Assembly: GCA_022650455.1 (NCBI GenBank)
Contig: JALCPO010000014.1
Coordinates: 1-39,944 of the forward strand
Length of the DNA: 39,944 nt
Reading direction: 5' to 3'
Origin: Oscillospiraceae bacterium
Lineage (GTDB): Bacteria; Bacillota; Clostridia; Oscillospirales; Acutalibacteraceae
Under the pieces are notes generated by a model that saw only the letters and a program-made list of their open reading frames with translations, did not search any database and was not told where the DNA came from. This document shows positions 31,514 to 39,944 of this stretch, one piece after another; within the stretch, counting starts at the first letter, position 1, and each line of letters starts with the position of its first letter. The position numbers were made by a program, and so were the translations under genes.

Positions 31514-34500
31514 TCACCGCTCCATTTCATATTTCAGTTTTCTGCCCTGCGTCCCGCAGACGCAGGGTGTTTTCAGGCTTTCCAGCACGGAGGGACGCTC
31601 CCGCTTTGCCGTGGCTTCTTCCTCCGCTGCCTGCTGCTGAGCGGACGCATGGCTGTCGATGTCCAGCAGCGTATTCAGCTCGGCAAGGCGGGCGCTTTTT
31701 TGCGCCAGTTCCGCTTCCTGCGGGAACGGCCTGCCGACTTCCGCTTTTGCCGCTTCCCTCTGCGCATAAAGGTTGTCGAGCTGGGCGTGAACCGCATTCA
31801 GCCGTTCCGGCATGGAAGCGAGGGCATTATCAATGCGGATCAGGTTGCCTCTCGCATCCTTTCCGAGCGGCACCCGGTGCGTCATCTGACCTTTGAGAGT
31901 GAGAATAAAATCTTTCCCGAAATCCTCCACCGACAGGAACATGGAAAAGCCCCGGTAGCTGCCGATGGGGATCGGCTCCAGCCCTTTGACCTCCTTGCAG
32001 GCTTCCAGAATGGCGGCCCCGGCGTTGTCTTTGTCGGTGAGGGAATCGCCCCGTACCACCATCCCGGCAAAGCCGTCCTTTGGATGAGGATGCTCCGCCA
32101 GCGTTTTCCTGTCCGTTTCCAGACCGGCGATGAAACCTTTGCTGCGCTCGATCTGTTCCGGGAAGTATTTGAGCAGGTTGTCCTCCAGCCGGTACTGCTG
32201 GCTCTGATGACTGGCTTTGAGCAGCCGGAGTTTCGACACTTCAATATCCAGGTCCATCTTTTCCTTAATCCGTTCATCGCCCGCGCATAACGCCTTGATT
32301 TCCGCATAGGAAAGCGCCGTTTCGTCGATGTCCTCGCAGGAGCGCACCGGCGATTTGGAAGTCATAATCTGGCTGATGAATTTTTGTTTGTTTTCGATGG
32401 TCTGCCACAAATAGGCGTCGAATGTCCCTTCGGTGACGTAACGATAGATATGCACTTCGGGATTTTTGTTACCCTGTCGGATGATGCGGCCGGACCGCTG
32501 TTCCAGGTCGCCGGGACGCCACGGGCAGTCGAGGTCGTGCAGGGCGACGAGGCGGTCCTGGACGTTCATGCCCGCGCCCATCTTGAACGTGCTGCCCATC
32601 AGGACGCGCACCTGCCCGGCGCGGACTTTGGCGAACAGATCCTTCTTCTTGACTTCCGTATCGGCGTCATGGATAAACGCGATCTGTTTGGCGGGAATCC
32701 CCCGCGCGACGAGCTTTTGCCGGATGTCGTCATAGATGCTGAACGGGGCGGTATCAGTTTCCTTTTCTTGATGAATCTCATTTTCCAATGCGTGAAGCTC
32801 CGTGCCGCCCGCGAGTTTCCCTCCGGCTTTTATGGCCCGTTCCTGCTGTTTGGCGGCATGGCCTTTCGGCGTGGAAATATCGCAGAACACAAGCTGCGTC
32901 AGTCTGCCCACCTGCCCCTCGTCCCAGATGCGGTAAATATTGTCCACGCACCGGTTGACCTTGCTGCCGGGGTCGTCGGGGAGCATCGGATTAACGACGC
33001 GCTGGTCGAGGCCGAGCTTGCGCCCGTCCGACGTAATCTTCAACATGTTGTCCGAGGTTGGATCGACCGCCCCGGAATGGACGGCGGCGGCGCGCTCCGA
33101 AAGTTCCTGTACCATCTCTTTTTGGAGATCGGTCGGCTGAGCGACGACGTTGTGGTAAATCGCTTTCGGGGTGGGAAGGTCGAGCTGGTCGGCGGTCTTG
33201 ATGTCGGCCGCCTCTTTCCAGAGCTTCATCAGCTCCGGCAGGTTGAAGAATTTGGCGAAGCGCGTCCGCGCCCGGTATCCGGTTCCTTCGGGGGCCAGTT
33301 CGATGCTTGTCGTCGTCTCCCCGAACGTGCTGGCCCAGCAGTCGAAATGCGCGAGGCCCCGATCTTTGAGCGTGTCGTGCTGGAGGTAGCGCATCATCGT
33401 GTAAAGCTCGGTCATACTGTTGGAAACCGGAGTCCCTGTCGCAAACACGACGCCCCGGTTGTGGGTGATTTCGTCGATGTACCGGCATTTCAGATACATA
33501 TCACTGGATTTCTGCGCGTCGGAGGTGGACAGCCCGGCGACGTTGCGCATCTTGGTGTATAAAAACAGGTTCTTGTAGTTATGCGCTTCGTCCACATAGA
33601 GCCTGTCAACGCCTAATTGTTCAAAAGTAACCACGTCGTCCTTACGTTCGTTGTCGGTCAATTTTTTCAGTTTTGCTTCCAGACTTTTTTTCGTGCGCTC
33701 CAGCTGCTTGATGGTAAAATGCTCCGCATGGCTGTCCTTGAGTTCCTCCAGCCCGTCCTCGATCTCCCCGATCTGCTCCTGCAAAAGCCGTTCCTGACGC
33801 TCGATCGACATGGGGATTTTCTCAAACTGGCTGTGGCCGATGATGACCGCGTCGTAGTCGCCGGTGGCGATCCGGGCGCAGAATTTCTTGCGGTTTTTCG
33901 TTTCAAAGTCTTTTTTACGGGCGACGAGGAGATTGGCCGACGGGTAGAGGCGCAGAAATTCCGAGGCCCACTGTTCCGTCAGATGGTTCGGCACGACGAA
34001 CAGGGATTTCTGGCAAAGGCCCAGGCGCTTCGCCTCCATCGCGGCGGCGGCCATCTCGAAGGTCTTGCCCGCGCCCACCTCATGGGCGAGCAGCGTGTTC
34101 CCGCCGTAGAGCTGGTGGGCGACGGCGTTCAGCTGGTGGTCCCGCAGGGTAATCTCCGGGTTCATGCCGGGGAACGTCAGATACCGCCCGTCGTATTCGC
34201 GGGGGCGGAAAGAATTGAACAGCTCATTGTACTTTTTCGTGAGGGCCTGGCGGCGCTCCGGGTCCTTCCAGATCCACTCCCGGAAAGCGTCCTTGACGGC
34301 CTGCTGTTTCTGCTGGGCGAGGGTGGTTTCTTTGCTGTTGAGAACGCGGCGCTCTTTGCCGTCCGCGTCCTCGACGGTGTCGTAGATCCGCACGTCCCGC
34401 AGGTTGAGGGAATCTTCGAGAATCCGGTAGGCGCTGGCGCGCTCGGTGCCGTAGGTCACATGGGCGGCCACGTTGTTGTACCCGACGCTGGATTTGCCGG

Positions 34501-37500
34501 AGATATTCCATTCGGCGGTAAACTCCGAGTAGTTGACCCGGATTCCGTCCCGCACGTTGTACGGCGGCTCCAGCAGCTCCTCCATGAACTGCTGGATAGA
34601 TTCCCTGCCGATCCACGTCGCTCCGAGGCGCACCTCGATTTCGGAGGCGTCGAGGTCCTTCGGCTGCGCGGCTTTCAGCGCCTCGATGTTGGGGGCGATT
34701 TTCTCCGCGAGGTCCGGCCGCATTTCCGCGAGGGCTTTCGCCAGCCGCAGCTTGCGGCGCACGTTGCCGGAAAGGTATTCGTCGGCGGTGACGAACGGAA
34801 TTTTCTCCAGATTATAAAAGGCTTTCGGAACGCTTGCCGGGTCCTGTTCGCCCAGGTCGCGGAAGATCACGCCTTTCAGCTCGCCGGCCAGTTCGTCCGG
34901 TGTCTTGCCGGTGAGCGAAGCCATGTAATCCATGTCCACCCGCGCCTTTTCCGCGATGGAGAGCGCGAGGGCCTCCGACGCGGTGTCCACGGAGGTCACG
35001 ACTTTGTGCTGCCGGATGGTGCGCCGGGTGAACATGTCGGCCTTGCGCTCCAGATTCCCGTCCTCGTCCAGAACTTCGAGCGAGCAGAGCAGATAGTACG
35101 AGGAATCTTCCGCGAACGCGAGGCTGTTCCCGCGCGAGCTGATGAGGCCGTATTTCGCGGTGAAGGCGTCATACAGGGTATTCAGTTCGGCTTGTGTCTG
35201 CCGGATTGCCGCGTCGGAAACAAACTCGTCGAGTTGCTGGCCGATGAGATTCTGCACGCAGTCCCGCAGCTCCACCATGCCTTTGACGCGCTCTTTCGCG
35301 GTATCGCTCAGGTCGGGCTTCACCATGCGGCTGTTTTCCCGGTAATATACTTCGCCGTCAAAGACCGTATAGGAATAATTTTTGACATTCGGATCGGCCG
35401 CCAGCGTGCCGCCGGACCCGCTCTGCGCTTCGCGCAGTTCGTCCTGCTCCAGCCCGGTGATCTGTCCCTGAATGTGGGAAACCGCCTCATGGAGCTGTGC
35501 GGAAAAGTCGGCGCCGGGGAACGCTTCGCAGGCCGTTTCCATTTTGTCGCCGTACATGCGGTCGTCCCATTTGACGGTCCCGAGCACCATCTCCGGGTGG
35601 TCGGCAAAGTAGCTGTTGACGGGAATGCCGTCTTCGGTCTGGCTGAGATGCACCCAATCCGGTTCAATGTCGATAGGCCGGTCGCGTTTCTGGAGAAAAA
35701 CGATGTCGGTGGTGACTTCCGTCCCGGCATTGGCCTTAAAAGCGGTGCTCGGAAGCCGGATGGCCCCCAGCAGATCGGCCCGCTGGGCGAGGTAGCGCCG
35801 CACGTCGGGCGACCGTTTGTCCATCGTGTAATGGCTGGTCACAAACGCGATCACGCCGCCCGGCCGCACCTGGTCGAGGGTTTTGGCAAAGAAGTAATCA
35901 TGAATCGGGAATCCGAGCTTGTCGTAGGCCCGGTCGGGCACCTTGTAGCTGCCGAACGGCACGTTGCCCACGGCGAGGTCGAAAAAGTCCCGCCGGTCGG
36001 TGGTTTCAAAGCCCGCGAGGGTGATGTCCGCGTTTGGATAAAGCTGCCTTGCGATGCGCCCGGTAATGGAATCCAGCTCCACGCCGTAGAGCCTGCTTGC
36101 CGCCATGCTCTCCGGCAGCAGGCCGAAGAAATTGCCGACGCCGCAGGCCGGTTCCAGAATGTTGCCGGTTTGAAAGCCAAAATTCCCAACAGCTTCGTAG
36201 ATGGCCCGAATTACCGTAGGGCTGGTGTAATGGGCGTTCAGGGTGGAGGCCCGCGCGGATTCATATTCCCTGTCGGTCAGGGCGTCTTTGAGTTCCGCGT
36301 ATTCCTTCTTCCAGTCGGCGTTGTCCTTGTCGAACGCCTGCGGCAGGCCGCCCCAGCCGACATACCGGGAGAGGGTTTCCTGTTCCTCCGGCGTCGCGGT
36401 GCGGCCCTCGGCCTCAATGGTTTTTAAGGTCCGGATGGCCGCGATATTGTAGGCGTATTTAGTTTTCGCGCCGCCGACGCCGAGATTGTCGTCGGTGATG
36501 TGGAAATTCCGCGGCTTCGGCTGTACGGAAACAGGCTTTTCGGCGGCGGTCTCGCCGGGGGAAGACACCGCGGCGGCTTCTTCGGGAACAGGCGCGCCGT
36601 TCTCCGGGCGCGGACTGCCGGACGGCTGCGCGGCCGGTTCCGGCGGCTTGACCTCAGTGGAAGGAGCGACCGGTTCCCGCAGGACGGGCTCATGGGAAAA
36701 GCCGTCCAGCTCCCGCTGATACAGGGCGCGGAGAATGGGGGCGATTCTTTCCCAGGACGCGGACCGCCTGCTGTTGTATTTGTCGTGAATCTCGACCTCG
36801 AAGCCCTTCGTGTCGGCAAAAAAGTCCGCCGTCTCGCCGGTAATCAGCTCCATCGTTTCCGCGGTTCCGGCACAGGTTTCGGAAAGCCACCGGGCCACGC
36901 GGGCGTTGCCTTCTCTGCTGCGGAACAGCCCCGCGAGGGTCTGTTTGTCTTCCTGTCCCAGCAGGCCGGAGGTCAGGGCTTCGCGCAGGTCGGCGTCCAC
37001 GTGCTTCAGGTCCGTTGCCAGAAAGTCGGTCATCGGGCCGTTTCGGGAATCCCGGCGCAGCAGGCGTTCAAAGTTCTCCCGGCTTTCGGCCCGGAAAATC
37101 GGATAGGAAAGCGCCGGGTCGCGGAGCTGAACGTCAACATTGCCAATCCCGGTGATTTCAAAGGGCTTGTCGTCCAGATAGACCGTGTCACCCACCTGGT
37201 AGGGGAGCGAAATTGCGTCGCTGTCAGTCGTTCGCTGGGCATTCTCCCTCTGCCCGCCGGAAAGCGTCAGGACCACATGATGGAGAATGACGCCGTTCTC
37301 GATGGTGTCTCCGGTGCGGGCGGTCGGCTGGACGTTCAAATTGGGCGCGGCCTGTTGGCTCTCCGCCCGGATTGCGGTGTATTGCTGTTGGTTTTCATCG
37401 GGGAACAGGGAAAGCTGCTCGGGCGGCTGTTCGTCGTCCGGCTCGGAGAGCGCGGGTGCCGGAGCGGCGGCGAAGCCTTCTTCGGGCGTCGGAACGAGGG

Positions 37501-39944
37501 ACAGGTGCGGGAACAGCGTGAACGCGCCGTCCCGGAATTCCTGCGTGTGACGGCAAGCGGCGCTGCGGATTTTGAAGCTCCGGTCGTCGGGAGCGGTGTT
37601 CTCCAGCACCGGCTTCATCATGCCGAGAATTTCATCCACCCGCGCGGGGTTACCGAGCTTTTCCATCACCTGGTCGATGCCCGTGCTGTCAAAGGCGTTC
37701 CCTTCATAGGGGCGCTGGATTTTTTTCGGCAGGTTGATAAAAAAGGAGTGGATTTCCGTCGCCAGCACCCGTTTTTCATAGTCCGGGATGCGGCCGAGTT
37801 CCGCGCGGCTCATATATCGGCCTGAGAAAATCAGGCGGCTGACGCGCTCCGCCGCTTTGCTCCAGCTCAGTTTAATCTTGTCATAGGGATTGGAGATGGG
37901 GCCGCGCGCGAGCACAAGCCCTTTCGGGGAATAGTCCGCGTAGCTGTCGTCCGCGCCGGAAAGCGCGCCGGTGCTGCCGCCCGTGCCGTATTCGTCCCGC
38001 AGAAGGGCAGCCTGTTCCTTCACGCTGTGCCCCGAAAGAAAATAGGAAAAGATGCGGTATTTCCCGTCGCTGACAGGGCCGCCGCGTGTCAGGAAGGCGT
38101 CGATTTCGTCCTCCGTGATGAAGCGTTCGAATGCTGGGTTCGGAAGATCCATTGCCGGAAATACAATCGGCTGCTTCTGTAAATCGGTCAGGCGCTGCGA
38201 AAGAGCTTTGGGGTCGTGAATCCGGAACCGCAGCAATTCGGGATTCTTTTCATACGCGGCGCAGAAACCCCGCAGGCCGGAAAGTACCGATTCGAGCTGT
38301 TCCGGCTGACCGAGCAGGGCGGCGATGCGCTCCGTGCTTTCGGGGAATCCGCCCTGGAACAGGGATTCGTCGAGGAAAAATTCTCCGGCGGTGTCCTGAT
38401 GCAGAACCCACAGGCTTTCGGCAAGCTCCCTGCGCTCAAAAGCGGGAGCGCGTTCCAGATCATCCCGGGAGGCATATTGACCAGCCGTCAGCAGTTCCCC
38501 GATTCGGTCCGCCGCCTGTTCCCAGGAAACGAGCGCGGCATCGCGGGCACCCAGCGCGGAGCGCCCGCGCCCGACGCGCAGACCAGGTTCGTCGAACCAG
38601 ACCGACAGGCGCTCGGTCCCGAATATGAAGCCTTTTCCGCCGCGTCCGTATTCGCGCCGGAGGAACTCCGCGTTTTCTTCGGCGGATTTTCCTTTGGCGT
38701 ACCGGGCGATTACGCGCAGGCTGCTCCCGTTTCGGTTTCCGCCGTTTCGTAGAACATCGTCCAGATGGGCGAGGGGAATGGACGCCCGCGAAAGCTGTTC
38801 GGACAGCAAAACGCCGCCCTGTGCGGGCGGCGTTTCCGTGGGTTCGCTGTTTAGTTGTAGATCAGTTCCGCCAGAATCGTTTCCTCGGCCTGGGCTTTCA
38901 GGTCGTTCATCAGGCCCACCCAGCGCATCGGATCGGACGCTTTCAGGCTTTCCGTGACGCCCGCCGACTTCATCAGCTCCGGCATCATCCGCTCCAGCCG
39001 CTCGTTCGCCGTCCGGTCGATCTCCAGCAGGTGCGGGTACAGCTTCCCGCTCAGCGTCAGGCTGTTGTAGAGAATCGGGCGGTGCTCCTTCAGGTACTCC
39101 CTCCGCATCCGCCCGTACTTCCCGATGGGTTGTTCCGGTTGCTTCAACGTCAGGTCGGGAATCAGGTAATCCCCGTTCTTCGTGTAGGTTAGGCCGTTCT
39201 TCATGGGAAATACTCCTTTCCGCGAGGTGCTCGCGCTCATAATTTTTGACGGTGACTTCGATTTCCCGCAGCACCCGCTCGCTCGCTTCGCTGACCGCCG
39301 TACCGAGGGCCGCGACGGTGTCCGGGGTATTGAAATCGAAAACGCTCAAAAAGTCCTCATGTTCAAAATATTCGTCGGGTTCCAGCCCGCAGCGGGACAA
39401 AACCGCGTAGGCGGTGCTGACGGAGGCCGCTTCCTTAAACGCTGTTTCCACGTTGAACTCATCATAGCCCTCCAGAAAACTGCCGTCAACGGTGTAAAGG
39501 ATTTCGTGGAGATTGTCGTGTGCGTACTCCGCCGCGAGCCGAGCGGCGATGCCCTGAAGCTGGTCGCTGAGGTTTTCTTCTGCGGGGACGCCGAAGGCGT
39601 CCGCGAGGGCCTTCGATACCGGCGCTTCATGCTCCGGTTTGAGTTCCCACAGGAACGGGCGGCGGGATTTCTCGTTTCCCCCGGTGTCCGCAACGTCGAA
39701 CACATAGCGCAGGCGGGGGCGGCCGCCGGTGTTGTCAATCAGGGCGATGCCGCGCGAGCCGCGCTTGACCCACCGGCGCATCCTCTCGTTCCAGAGGCCG
39801 TATTCCGCGCAGGCCGTCGCTTCGGGCCGCTGGGCGTAAATCATAAGCTGCTCGTGGTACGGGTATTTGTAGAGCCGGGCGGCGGTTTTCAGAAAATCCG
39901 TCCAGCTTTCGTGGCTGGCGGTGATCTGCTTTGCGGTTTTCTCC
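31514..39944 (-). CDS. Giant DNA methylase / SNF2-like helicase protein (5' end outside window)
   Basis: At least 2,810 codons, open to the right edge; numbering below counts from an internal Met at 39844. Residues ~200-345 are a low-complexity linker that overlaps tnpV. Two related ~130-aa modules follow (~352-480 and ~568-700). A QLSLF motif sits at 810-814. An N6-adenine methylase core has 'EPACGVGNFFG' and 'GNVPFG' near 1293. A superfamily-2 helicase has Walker A 'VGAGKT' near 1922, DEAH box 'VDEAHN' near 2084, and 'QRSGRIIRQGN' near 2450. The C-terminus is coiled coil. Such fusions are common in Clostridia conjugative elements and may protect or process the transferring DNA; the exact role is unknown. 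mobC follows after two bases. Confidence 0.9.
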   Translation of the reverse strand, partial: EKTAKQITASHESWTDFLKTAARLYKYPYHEQLMIYAQRPEATACAEYGLWNERMRRWVKRGSRGIALIDNTGGRPRLRYVFDVADTGGNEKSRRPFLWELKPEHEAPVSKALADAFGVPAEENLSDQLQGIAARLAAEYAHDNLHEILYTVDGSFLEGYDEFNVETAFKEAASVSTAYAVLSRCGLEPDEYFEHEDFLSVFDFNTPDTVAALGTAVSEASERVLREIEVTVKNYEREHLAERSISHEERPNLHEERGLPDSRPDVEATGTTHREVRADAEGVPEGAPPDSLQQPDAEREAVPAPAGDRPDGERAAGADDAGADEVGGRHGKPESVRSDALGGPDERPESPGRGNDSGGTDLQLNSEPTETPPAQGGVLLSEQLSRASIPLAHLDDVLRNGGNRNGSSLRVIARYAKGKSAEENAEFLRREYGRGGKGFIFGTERLSVWFDEPGLRVGRGRSALGARDAALVSWEQAADRIGELLTAGQYASRDDLERAPAFERRELAESLWVLHQDTAGEFFLDESLFQGGFPESTERIAALLGQPEQLESVLSGLRGFCAAYEKNPELLRFRIHDPKALSQRLTDLQKQPIVFPAMDLPNPAFERFITEDEIDAFLTRGGPVSDGKYRIFSYFLSGHSVKEQAALLRDEYGTGGSTGALSGADDSYADYSPKGLVLARGPISNPYDKIKLSWSKAAERVSRLIFSGRYMSRAELGRIPDYEKRVLATEIHSFFINLPKKIQRPYEGNAFDSTGIDQVMEKLGNPARVDEILGMMKPVLENTAPDDRSFKIRSAACRHTQEFRDGAFTLFPHLSLVPTPEEGFAAAPAPALSEPDDEQPPEQLSLFPDENQQQYTAIRAESQQAAPNLNVQPTARTGDTIENGVILHHVVLTLSGGQRENAQRTTDSDAISLPYQVGDTVYLDDKPFEITGIGNVDVQLRDPALSYPIFRAESRENFERLLRRDSRNGPMTDFLATDLKHVDADLREALTSGLLGQEDKQTLAGLFRSREGNARVARWLSETCAGTAETMELITGETADFFADTKGFEVEIHDKYNSRRSASWERIAPILRALYQRELDGFSHEPVLREPVAPSTEVKPPEPAAQPSGSPRPENGAPVPEEAAAVSSPGETAAEKPVSVQPKPRNFHITDDNLGVGGAKTKYAYNIAAIRTLKTIEAEGRTATPEEQETLSRYVGWGGLPQAFDKDNADWKKEYAELKDALTDREYESARASTLNAHYTSPTVIRAIYEAVGNFGFQTGNILEPACGVGNFFGLLPESMAASRLYGVELDSITGRIARQLYPNADITLAGFETTDRRDFFDLAVGNVPFGSYKVPDRAYDKLGFPIHDYFFAKTLDQVRPGGVIAFVTSHYTMDKRSPDVRRYLAQRADLLGAIRLPSTAFKANAGTEVTTDIVFLQKRDRPIDIEPDWVHLSQTEDGIPVNSYFADHPEMVLGTVKWDDRMYGDKMETACEAFPGADFSAQLHEAVSHIQGQITGLEQDELREAQSGSGGTLAADPNVKNYSYTVFDGEVYYRENSRMVKPDLSDTAKERVKGMVELRDCVQNLIGQQLDEFVSDAAIRQTQAELNTLYDAFTAKYGLISSRGNSLAFAEDSSYYLLCSLEVLDEDGNLERKADMFTRRTIRQHKVVTSVDTASEALALSIAEKARVDMDYMASLTGKTPDELAGELKGVIFRDLGEQDPASVPKAFYNLEKIPFVTADEYLSGNVRRKLRLAKALAEMRPDLAEKIAPNIEALKAAQPKDLDASEIEVRLGATWIGRESIQQFMEELLEPPYNVRDGIRVNYSEFTAEWNISGKSSVGYNNVAAHVTYGTERASAYRILEDSLNLRDVRIYDTVEDADGKERRVLNSKETTLAQQKQQAVKDAFREWIWKDPERRQALTKKYNELFNSFRPREYDGRYLTFPGMNPEITLRDHQLNAVAHQLYGGNTLLAHEVGAGKTFEMAAAAMEAKRLGLCQKSLFVVPNHLTEQWASEFLRLYPSANLLVARKKDFETKNRKKFCARIATGDYDAVIIGHSQFEKIPMSIERQERLLQEQIGEIEDGLEELKDSHAEHFTIKQLERTKKSLEAKLKKLTDNERKDDVVTFEQLGVDRLYVDEAHNYKNLFLYTKMRNVAGLSTSDAQKSSDMYLKCRYIDEITHNRGVVFATGTPVSNSMTELYTMMRYLQHDTLKDRGLAHFDCWASTFGETTTSIELAPEGTGYRARTRFAKFFNLPELMKLWKEAADIKTADQLDLPTPKAIYHNVVAQPTDLQKEMVQELSERAAAVHSGAVDPTSDNMLKITSDGRKLGLDQRVVNPMLPDDPGSKVNRCVDNIYRIWDEGQVGRLTQLVFCDISTPKGHAAKQQERAIKAGGKLAGGTELHALENEIHQEKETDTAPFSIYDDIRQKLVARGIPAKQIAFIHDADTEVKKKDLFAKVRAGQVRVLMGSTFKMGAGMNVQDRLVALHDLDCPWRPGDLEQRSGRIIRQGNKNPEVHIYRYVTEGTFDAYLWQTIENKQKFISQIMTSKSPVRSCEDIDETALSYAEIKALCAGDERIKEKMDLDIEVSKLRLLKASHQSQQYRLEDNLLKYFPEQIERSKGFIAGLETDRKTLAEHPHPKDGFAGMVVRGDSLTDKDNAGAAILEACKEVKGLEPIPIGSYRGFSMFLSVEDFGKDFILTLKGQMTHRVPLGKDARGNLIRIDNALASMPERLNAVHAQLDNLYAQREAAKAEVGRPFPQEAELAQKSARLAELNTLLDIDSHASAQQQAAEEEATAKRERPSVLESLKTPCVCGTQGRKLKYEMER
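38851..39204 (-). CDS. tnpV: TnpV-like protein nested in another frame of the giant gene
   Basis: 117-aa protein that starts at an ATG with GGAAAGGAG eight bases upstream and lies wholly inside the giant gene, offset by one base. Its sequence shows the TnpV pattern of Tn4451-like elements: 'YTKNGDYLIPDLTL', 'PIGKYGRMRREYLKEHRP', 'SGKLYPHLLEID', 'AGVTESLKASDPMRWVGLMN' and the ending ELIYN. In the giant frame the same bases encode a linker rich in Ala, Gly, Pro, Asp, Glu and Arg. Both frames are free of stops. Function of TnpV is not known. Confidence 0.8.
   Translation of the reverse strand: MKNGLTYTKNGDYLIPDLTLKQPEQPIGKYGRMRREYLKEHRPILYNSLTLSGKLYPHLLEIDRTANERLERMMPELMKSAGVTESLKASDPMRWVGLMNDLKAQAEETILAELIYN

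Larger units (their letters stand above)
16742..39944. mobile_element. Integrative conjugative or mobilizable element with kdp cargo (right end outside window)
   Basis: A continuous block of element genes: large serine recombinase, element sigma factor, relaxase, mobC, CD1845-like membrane protein, methylase/helicase giant and tnpV, nearly all on the minus strand and next to a tRNA-Ala. The kdpFABCDE operon sits between the sigma factor and relaxase modules and is cargo. The left end is inferred to lie between the tRNA 3' end (16739) and the recombinase stop (16786); it was not proven by a direct repeat because the right end is not in the window. Type IV secretion genes are not seen. Confidence 0.8.

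Noticed and set aside
33617-36427. 936-codon plus-strand open frame opposite the giant helicase gene
   Set aside because: Shadow of the methylase/helicase coding frame; composition is the mirror of the real gene and no motif is present.

Overview
The window comes from a spore-forming, GC-rich member of class Clostridia, most likely Oscillospirales (Ruminococcaceae-like). The evidence is a spoIIAA-spoIIAB-sigF operon, a cwlJ-gerQ spore germination pair, Firmicutes-type Shine-Dalgarno sites, sigma-A promoters with extended -10 elements, and mobile-element genes typical of gut Clostridia. This placement is inference from gene content; no rRNA gene is present.

Positions 1-16740 look like ordinary chromosome. 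In order: a divergent promoter at the left edge; a LURP-one/tubby-like protein; valS; folC; the spoIIA operon for forespore sigma-F; a YjbQ protein; cwlJ-gerQ; pgeF with an overlapping PflX-type radical SAM gene; a CtpE-like P-type ATPase on the minus strand; an O-antigen-ligase-like membrane protein; an MgtA-type P-type ATPase; and a tRNA-Ala(CGC) preceded by a degenerate tRNA-like fragment. Most transcription units end in clear hairpin terminators.

From about 16742 to the right edge the sequence is an integrative conjugative or mobilizable element, nearly all on the minus strand. Its left end abuts the tRNA-Ala terminator. Reading from the tRNA side it holds a large serine recombinase; a leader with several mini-ORFs and strong hairpins; an element-type sigma factor; a complete kdp potassium-uptake operon as cargo (a small membrane ORF, kdpF, A, B, C, D, E); a noncoding block of hairpins; a MOBP-type relaxase; a small accessory gene; an HTH regulator on the plus strand; a CD1845-like membrane protein; mobC; and a giant methylase/helicase protein (more than 2,800 codons) that runs off the right edge. 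A tnpV gene lies wholly inside the giant gene in another frame. No type IV secretion genes are visible, so self-transfer cannot be judged.

The most interesting points are the kdp operon carried as mobile cargo with what looks like its own KdpE operator (four TTGAC half-sites with 11-bp spacing in each pair) and an extra 30-residue membrane ORF; the fully nested tnpV; and the mini-ORF/hairpin leader in front of the recombinase, which resembles a translation-coupled attenuator.
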